DNA from: Hoylesella loescheii DSM 19665 = JCM 12249 = ATCC 15930
Lineage (GTDB): Bacteria; Bacteroidota; Bacteroidia; Bacteroidales; Bacteroidaceae
Assembly: GCF_000378085.1 (NCBI RefSeq)
Contig: NZ_KB899214.1
Location: forward strand, 169,237 to 233,236
Direction of reading: 5' to 3'
Length of the DNA: 64,000 nucleotides
The position numbers and the translations under genes were made by a program. The notes under the pieces are model-generated. The model was not told the origin of the DNA, searched no databases, and saw only the letters and a list, made by a program, of their open reading frames with translations. Shown here in pieces: positions 58,559-64,000 of the stretch (its first letter is position 1; each line of letters begins with the position of its first letter).

Positions 58559-59725
58559 ATGAACAACCGTTACATGATGCGTGGCGTTAGTGCTGCAAAA
58601 GAAGACGTGCACAATGCCATTAAGAATATCGATAAGGGCGTTTTTCCGCAGGCTTTCTGTAAGATCATACCCGATATTTTAGGTGGCGACGATGCATATT
58701 GTAACATCATGCATGCCGATGGGGCAGGAACGAAGTCGTCGTTGGCCTATGCTTATTGGAAAGAAACAGGCGACCTGAACGTTTGGCGAGGTATTGCCCA
58801 AGATGCGGTGGTGATGAACACCGACGATTTGCTCTGTGTGGGAGCGGTTGATAATATTCTTGTGTCGAGTACCATTGGACGTAATAAGATGCTCGTTCCT
58901 GGTGAAGTGATTTCGGCCATTATCAATGGCACCGACGAATTGTTGGCCGAGCTGAGGCAAATGGGTGTTGGAATTTATGCCACGGGTGGTGAAACGGCCG
59001 ACGTGGGTGACCTTGTTCGTACCATCATCGTAGACTCTACCGTTACCTGTCGTATGAAACGGAGCGACGTTATTGATAATGCGAATATCCGACCAGGTGA
59101 TGTTATCGTGGGATTATCTTCGTGCGGACAGGCTACATACGAGAAGACGTACAATGGTGGAATGGGTAGTAACGGACTGACAAGTGCTCGTCATGATGTG
59201 TTTGACAAGTATCTGGCTGAGAAATATCCCGAAACATTCGACCACGCTGTACCAAACGAACTAGTGTATAGTGGTACAAAGCGATTAACGGATGTTATCG
59301 AAGGCTTGGGCGTTGATGTTGGTCAGCTGGTATTGTCACCCACCCGAACCTATGCCCCCGTAATTCGCAAGGTGCTAGATGAAATGCGTAGCCATGTTCA
59401 TGGCATGGTGCATTGCACGGGTGGTGCACAAACAAAGGTGCTACATTTTGTTAGCGATGATTGCCGAGTGATAAAAGATAACATGTTTGATGTGCCACCG
59501 CTGTTTAAACTCATTCAAGCGGAAAGCGGAACAGATTGGAAAGAGATGTATAAGGTGTTCAATATGGGACACCGCATGGAGATATATGTGTGCCCCGAAC
59601 ATGCTGAACGCATAATCGCCATCAGTAAGAGTTTCAATATCGAGGCGCAAGTTGTGGGACGTATAGAGGAAGGTAAGAAGTCGCTAACCATTCGTTCGGA
59701 GTTTGGCGAATTCCTCTACGATTAA
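58559..59725 (+). CDS. purM: Phosphoribosylformylglycinamidine cyclo-ligase (AIR synthase) PurM-type
   Basis: A 388-residue protein of the PurM/AIRS ATPase family. It has MHADGAGTKSSLAYAYWK, AQDAVVMNTDDLLCVGA, GIYATGGETADVGDLVRT and IVGLSSCGQATYEKTYNGGMGSNGLTSARHD-type words (nucleotide and substrate sites). It is longer than the classical 345-residue enzyme and is the Bacteroidetes variant. It closes the imidazole ring in purine synthesis, complementing purC in the same cluster. Confidence 0.88.
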   Translation: MNNRYMMRGVSAAKEDVHNAIKNIDKGVFPQAFCKIIPDILGGDDAYCNIMHADGAGTKSSLAYAYWKETGDLNVWRGIAQDAVVMNTDDLLCVGAVDNILVSSTIGRNKMLVPGEVISAIINGTDELLAELRQMGVGIYATGGETADVGDLVRTIIVDSTVTCRMKRSDVIDNANIRPGDVIVGLSSCGQATYEKTYNGGMGSNGLTSARHDVFDKYLAEKYPETFDHAVPNELVYSGTKRLTDVIEGLGVDVGQLVLSPTRTYAPVIRKVLDEMRSHVHGMVHCTGGAQTKVLHFVSDDCRVIKDNMFDVPPLFKLIQAESGTDWKEMYKVFNMGHRMEIYVCPEHAERIIAISKSFNIEAQVVGRIEEGKKSLTIRSEFGEFLYD

Positions 59726-59750
59726 CATTCCTATATATAATAAAGAGATT

Positions 59751-60863
59751 ATGTCAGAACAAAATAGCATATTAGCAAAACTAGACGGGTTGGAAAGCCG
59801 TTACGAGGAGGTGTCAACGCTGATAACCGACCCTGCCGTTATTGCCGACCAAGAACGTTATGTCAAGTTGACAAGGGAGTATAAAGACCTTGGCGACATT
59901 ATGAATGCACGCAAGCGCTATGTGGCTTGCCTTAATTCCATTGCCGAAGCCAAAGATATCCTGGCCAACGAAACGGATGCCGAGATGAAGGAAATGGCGC
60001 GCGAGGAACTGTCTGCCAACGAAGCTGAACGTCCGAAATTGGAAGAAGAGATAAAGTTGCTGCTTGTACCCAAAGATCCAGAAGACGCCAAGAACGTCCA
60101 AATGGAAATTAGGGCGGGCACAGGTGGTGACGAAGCTGCACTTTTTGCTGGCGACCTTTTTGGCATGTACAAGCGTTATTGCGATTCTAAAGGCTGGAAT
60201 CTCTCCGTTACCGCTTCAAGCGAAGGCGCTGTTGGTGGTTTCAAGGAGATTGATTTTGCTGTGAGTGGCGACAACGTTTATGGCATCTTAAAATATGAGT
60301 CGGGTGTACATCGTGTGCAACGTGTACCCGCCACCGAAACGCAAGGTCGTATGCATACCTCAGCTGCAACGGTAGCCGTGCTTCCCGAAGCCGATAAGTT
60401 TGAAGTGAACATTAATGAAGGTGACATTAAATGGGATACATTCAGAAGCTCGGGTGCAGGTGGACAGAACGTTAATAAGGTGGAGTCAGGTGTGCGTTTG
60501 CGTTATCCGTGGAAAAATCCCAATACAGGCGAGACCGAAGAAATTCTCATCGAGTGTACCGAAACGCGTGATCAGCCTAAGAATAAGGAACGTGCCTTAT
60601 CGCGACTCCGTACCTTTATATATGACCGCGAGCACCAAAAATATGTGGACGATATTGCTAATCGCCGCAAAAGCTTGGTGTCTACGGGCGACCGTTCTGC
60701 AAAAATCAGGACCTATAATTATCCCCAAGGACGCGTAACGGATCATCGTATAGGTTATACCACACACGACCTTCAAGGTTTTATCGGTGGTGATATTCAG
60801 GCAATGATAGATGCCTTGTCGGTTGCCGAGAACACCGAACGAATGAGAGAAGCCGAATTGTAA
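59751..60863 (+). CDS. prfA: Peptide chain release factor 1
   Basis: A 370-residue protein starting at [14 protein letters not shown]. It has the PxT stop-codon recognition segment in [19 protein letters not shown] (PAT) and the universal GGQ in [19 protein letters not shown] near residue 236. It reads UAA and UAG and triggers peptide release. It lies 25 bp after purM and 22 bp before pyrF, part of a tight rightward run. Confidence 0.97.
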   Translation: MSEQNSILAKLDGLESRYEEVSTLITDPAVIADQERYVKLTREYKDLGDIMNARKRYVACLNSIAEAKDILANETDAEMKEMAREELSANEAERPKLEEEIKLLLVPKDPEDAKNVQMEIRAGTGGDEAALFAGDLFGMYKRYCDSKGWNLSVTASSEGAVGGFKEIDFAVSGDNVYGILKYESGVHRVQRVPATETQGRMHTSAATVAVLPEADKFEVNINEGDIKWDTFRSSGAGGQNVNKVESGVRLRYPWKNPNTGETEEILIECTETRDQPKNKERALSRLRTFIYDREHQKYVDDIANRRKSLVSTGDRSAKIRTYNYPQGRVTDHRIGYTTHDLQGFIGGDIQAMIDALSVAENTERMREAEL

Positions 60864-60885
60864 TCCTTATTCACATCGTTTCCTT

Positions 60886-61719
60886 ATGACAAGAGAAGAA
60901 TTAATAAAGCAGATACGTACCAAACAATCGTTTCTTTGTGTGGGTCTAGACACCGACATTAAGAAGATACCCCAACAATTGTTGCAGGCCGATGATCCCA
61001 TTTTCGAGTTTAACAAGGCCATCATCGATGCCACCGCGCCATATAGCGTGGCCTATAAACCCAACCTTGCTTTCTACGAATCGTTGGGCGTAAAGGGTTT
61101 GTTGGCATTCGAACGCACTGTGGCTTATCTCAATGAGAATTATCCAGAGCAGTTTATTATTGCCGATGCCAAGCGTGGAGACATTGGTAATACCTCGCAG
61201 ATGTATGCACGTACCTTCTTCGAAACCTACAATCTCGATGCGCTTACTGTTGCGCCCTATATGGGCGAAGACAGTGTGAAGCCTTTCTTAGCCTACGAAG
61301 GAAAGTGGGTGATATTGCTGGCGCTCACCAGCAACAAGGGGTCGCACGACTTCCAGCTTATGGGAGACGCTCAAGGCACGCGTCTTTTCGAACACGTGCT
61401 TACCAAGTCGCAAACGTGGGGCAATGCAGATAACATGATGTACGTGGTAGGTGCCACGCAAGGCGAGGCCTTTAAGGATATTCGTCGCCATGCACCCAAC
61501 CATTTCTTACTCGTTCCTGGCATTGGCGCTCAAGGTGGAAGCCTTCACGATGTGTGCCAATATGGCATGAATAAGGATTGTGGCCTGTTGGTAAATAGCT
61601 CACGAGGCATAATCTACGCAAGCAACGGAGTCGACTTTGCACAAGTGGCAGCCGAGAAAGCACGTGAGATCCAGGAAGAGATGGCTCGCGAGCTGAAAGC
61701 CATCTTGCCCGCGTTCTAG
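60886..61719 (+). CDS. pyrF: Orotidine 5'-phosphate decarboxylase
   Basis: A 277-residue protein of the longer PyrF type. It has [14 protein letters not shown], the catalytic [19 protein letters not shown] (DxKxxD), [13 protein letters not shown] and the phosphate-binding [11 protein letters not shown]. It makes UMP, the last step of pyrimidine synthesis. There is a 27-bp gap to the HD-domain gene. Confidence 0.96.
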   Translation: MTREELIKQIRTKQSFLCVGLDTDIKKIPQQLLQADDPIFEFNKAIIDATAPYSVAYKPNLAFYESLGVKGLLAFERTVAYLNENYPEQFIIADAKRGDIGNTSQMYARTFFETYNLDALTVAPYMGEDSVKPFLAYEGKWVILLALTSNKGSHDFQLMGDAQGTRLFEHVLTKSQTWGNADNMMYVVGATQGEAFKDIRRHAPNHFLLVPGIGAQGGSLHDVCQYGMNKDCGLLVNSSRGIIYASNGVDFAQVAAEKAREIQEEMARELKAILPAF

Positions 61720-61746
61720 TCTTCATCGTCCACCGAACAGTAATCA

Positions 61747-62967
61747 ATGAGTGAAATAAAGATCATCAATGACCCCGTTTTTGGGTTCATTAAGATACCA
61801 CGCGGGTTAATTCTCGATGTTATTTGCCATCCCTTGATGCAACGCCTCACGCGTATTCGCCAATTGGGAATGGCCTCTGTGGTTTATCCAGGTGCGCAGC
61901 ACACGCGTTTCTTGCATTCCATTGGAGCTTTCCATTTGGTAAGCGAGGCCGTATTGTCGCTTCAACAAAAGGGCGTTTTCATCTTCGATAGTGAGGTTGA
62001 GGCCGTGCAGATAGCCATACTGCTTCACGATATTGGGCATGGCCCGTTCTCGCATGTTCTCGAAAACTCCCTTATATCCGGCATTTCGCACGAAGATATT
62101 TCGTTGCAGATGATGGAAAAGATGAACTGCGAGATGGGGGGAGCACTCACGCTGGCTATCAAAATCTTCAAGAACGAATACCCCAAGCGCTTTCTACATC
62201 AGCTCATCAGCAGTCAGCTAGATATGGATAGGCTCGACTATCTTCGTCGCGACAGCTTTTTTACGGGTGTTACTGAAGGAAATATCGGTTCGGCGCGTAT
62301 CATCAAGATGCTTGATGTAGAGAACGATGCTCTCGTGGTAGATCAAAAAGGCATCTATTCTATCGAAAACTACCTTATCTCGCGTAGATTGATGTATTGG
62401 CAGGTGTATCTGCACAAAACCGCTGTGGCATGTGAAACTATTTTGGTTAACCTCCTTAAGCGAGCTAAGTTTCTCGTACGCAGTGGACACTCGCTATTTG
62501 CTACGCCAGCCTTGGCATACTTTTTAGCCAATGATGTAGACCGTGTATTTTTCGATACACATGAAGAGGCTCTGCAAAACTACTGTTCGTTGGATGATAA
62601 TGACATTTGGAGCACTGTAAAGATGTGGATGAACGATGCCGACCCCGTATTGGCTATGTTGGCCACCGACCTTGTAAACCGAAAGCTCTTTAAAGTGGAA
62701 GTTTACGACGAGCCTATTCCCGAGAGTGTTATCGAAGAACGACTGGCCACCTTATGCCAGCAAACGGGCCTTTCGGCTGACGATGCTGCCTACCTGATGA
62801 GTGCCAACACTGTGAACAAAAACATGTATAACATGGAAGACGACCATATCACCATCAAGTGTAAAGACGGGACCTGCAAAGACATTTCACAGGCCTCTGA
62901 ACTCTTCGATGTAACCCGCCTTTCCATGAAAAACAGCAAATATTACCTATGTTATCAAAGAATCTGA
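61747..62967 (+). CDS. HD-superfamily phosphohydrolase
   Basis: A 406-residue protein. N-terminal MQRLTRIRQLGMASVVYPGAQHTRFLHSIG and the HD motif in AILLHDIGHGPFSHVLE, with further ligands in ISHEDISLQMM and SSQLDMDRLDYLRRDSFFTGV, place it in the dGTPase-like/SAMHD-related HD family. Such enzymes hydrolyse dNTPs or related phosphates. The substrate is unknown. Its position just upstream of lpxD is common in Bacteroidales. Confidence 0.9.
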   Translation: MSEIKIINDPVFGFIKIPRGLILDVICHPLMQRLTRIRQLGMASVVYPGAQHTRFLHSIGAFHLVSEAVLSLQQKGVFIFDSEVEAVQIAILLHDIGHGPFSHVLENSLISGISHEDISLQMMEKMNCEMGGALTLAIKIFKNEYPKRFLHQLISSQLDMDRLDYLRRDSFFTGVTEGNIGSARIIKMLDVENDALVVDQKGIYSIENYLISRRLMYWQVYLHKTAVACETILVNLLKRAKFLVRSGHSLFATPALAYFLANDVDRVFFDTHEEALQNYCSLDDNDIWSTVKMWMNDADPVLAMLATDLVNRKLFKVEVYDEPIPESVIEERLATLCQQTGLSADDAAYLMSANTVNKNMYNMEDDHITIKCKDGTCKDISQASELFDVTRLSMKNSKYYLCYQRI

Positions 62968-62978
62968 ATAATAATTGC

Positions 62979-62986
62979 TATATTTG
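62979..62986 (+). promoter_or_regulatory. lpxD promoter minus-7
   Basis: TATATTTG, perfect TAnnTTTG, 28 bp before the lpxD ATG and just after the HD gene stop. lpxD and genes beyond can therefore be transcribed independently. Confidence 0.6.
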
Positions 62987-63013
62987 CAGAATTATTCAAC
63001 AGCACTGAAACCA

Positions 63014-64000
63014 ATGGAATTTACAGCAAAGCAAATTGCACAAGTCGTCAATGGTGAAATTGTTGGAGATGAGAACGCTGCCGTACGCTCCTTTGCGAAG
63101 ATAGAAGAGGGGCAGGCAGGTGCTATTTCGTTTCTTTCAAACCCGAAATATACACATTATATATATGATACAAAGGCTAGCGTGGTGCTCATTAACAAAG
63201 ACACCAAGCTCGAAAAGCCAGTCAAGGCCACGCTCATCAAGGTAGACAATGCCTATGAATGTGTGGCCAAGCTATTGCAGATGTACGAGGCAGCCAAGCC
63301 GAAGAAGAAGGGTATCGACCCCTTGGCATTCGTTTCGCCCGACGCTACCGTTGGCGAAGACTGCTATATAGGTGCCTTTGCCTATGTTGGTAGTGGCGTT
63401 GTGATCGGCAATGGCACGCAAGTTTATCCCCATGCAACGCTTTGCGACAATGTGCGGATTGGCTCTAATTGCATCGTTTACCCCCAAGTGTGTGTGTATC
63501 ACGATGTGGTGGTGGGCGATAGGGTTATCCTACACTCGGGTAGTGTTATCGGATCAGATGGATTCGGTTTTGCTCCATCGGCCAATGGGTACGATAAGAT
63601 ACCCCAAATTGGTAACGTTACAATCGAAGACGATGTTGAGATTGGGGCTAACACCTGCGTTGACCGTTCAACGATGGGTAGTACCTACGTGCGTAAAGGT
63701 GTGAAACTAGATAATCTTGTGCAGATTGCGCACAACACCGATATTGGCGAAAACACCGTGATGTCTGCCCAAGTAGGCGTGGCTGGTTCCACAAAGGTGG
63801 GACAGTGGTGCATGTTCGGCGGGCAGGTAGGCGTGTCGGGGCATATCACCATTGGTAACAAGGTGTTCTTAGGAGCGCAATCGGGCGTGCCTGGAAATAT
63901 TAAGGATGGTCAGCAACTTATCGGAACGCCCCCTATGGAGTTAAAACCGTACTTCAAGTCGCATGCCATATTGAAGCGTTTGCCCGAGATGTACAAGCAT
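63014..64000 (+). CDS. lpxD: UDP-3-O-acylglucosamine N-acyltransferase LpxD (cut by window end)
   Basis: 329 codons are visible and the frame is still open at base 64000, so the C terminus of about 15 residues is missing. The N-terminal uridine-binding domain ([18 protein letters not shown] ... [18 protein letters not shown]) is followed by the left-handed beta-helix of hexapeptide repeats ([25 protein letters not shown]-type), with GSDGFGFAP and the catalytic His in [13 protein letters not shown]. It adds the N-linked 3-hydroxyacyl chain in lipid A synthesis. Confidence 0.96.
   Translation, partial: MEFTAKQIAQVVNGEIVGDENAAVRSFAKIEEGQAGAISFLSNPKYTHYIYDTKASVVLINKDTKLEKPVKATLIKVDNAYECVAKLLQMYEAAKPKKKGIDPLAFVSPDATVGEDCYIGAFAYVGSGVVIGNGTQVYPHATLCDNVRIGSNCIVYPQVCVYHDVVVGDRVILHSGSVIGSDGFGFAPSANGYDKIPQIGNVTIEDDVEIGANTCVDRSTMGSTYVRKGVKLDNLVQIAHNTDIGENTVMSAQVGVAGSTKVGQWCMFGGQVGVSGHITIGNKVFLGAQSGVPGNIKDGQQLIGTPPMELKPYFKSHAILKRLPEMYKH

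Overview
The window reads as a chromosome segment of a Bacteroidales bacterium, most likely Prevotella or a close relative. The evidence is the promoter style (TAnnTTTG minus-7 elements with almost no Shine-Dalgarno sequences), a complete Na+-translocating NADH:quinone reductase operon, a fused NfnA-NfnB oxidoreductase, a TamB-like protein of about 1,480 residues, DUF5715 and PD40 proteins, and protein sequences of Bacteroidetes type throughout. The species call is inference.

Bases 1 to about 18.7 kb are the integrase-proximal end of a prophage inserted beside the 3' end of mnmE. An early leftward operon runs from 11.1 kb off the left edge: small regulators, a BRO/KilA-type antirepressor, a membrane protein, an excisionase-like HTH, a Rad50-like ATPase with a zinc hook, RecT, an MBL-fold hydrolase, a DnaD-like replication protein, DUF6633, several small unknowns, YopX, DUF4494 and a repeat protein cut by the window edge. 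A CI/LexA-like repressor diverges from it at 11.28 kb and leads a short rightward cluster of likely lysogenic-conversion genes. Opposite that cluster, a translationally coupled leftward operon (17.4 to 13.7 kb) encodes a SNF2-type helicase, a PAPS-reductase-like protein, a ParB-like protein and an XRE regulator. The tyrosine integrase closes the element. Structural and lysis genes are not in view.

From 18.9 kb the sequence is core chromosome: mnmE with a nucleoside phosphorylase; a PD40 protein; nfnAB; serS; rnpB (RNase P RNA, first recognisable from its conserved cores); a YihY/BrkB membrane protein; a DUF1232 protein; tamB; nqrABCDEF; a HAD phosphatase; umuDC; three lipoproteins; a Pif1-like helicase; a class A penicillin-binding protein; miaA; a DUF5715 protein; and then a rightward housekeeping run phoH-purC-menG-aroE-purM-prfA-pyrF-HD protein-lpxD (lpxD is cut by the right edge). 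These cover tRNA modification, Na+ bioenergetics, cell-wall and lipid A synthesis, purine/pyrimidine/menaquinone/shikimate steps and translation termination.

The most unusual non-coding content is in the intergenic regions. Five separate arrays are tiled at exactly 22 bp per unit, each unit a small dyad, but with three different core words (near 22.7, 30.4, 30.95, 41.85 and 47.75 kb). Two of them sit inside a roughly 320-bp element present in opposite orientations at 30.8-31.1 and 47.7-48.0 kb. A further 333-bp inverted repeat with nearly identical 37-bp tips lies at 47.1-47.4 kb, and a 10/24-bp-periodic tract lies upstream of the phosphorylase gene. No tRNA, rRNA, CRISPR array or insertion-sequence transposase was seen.
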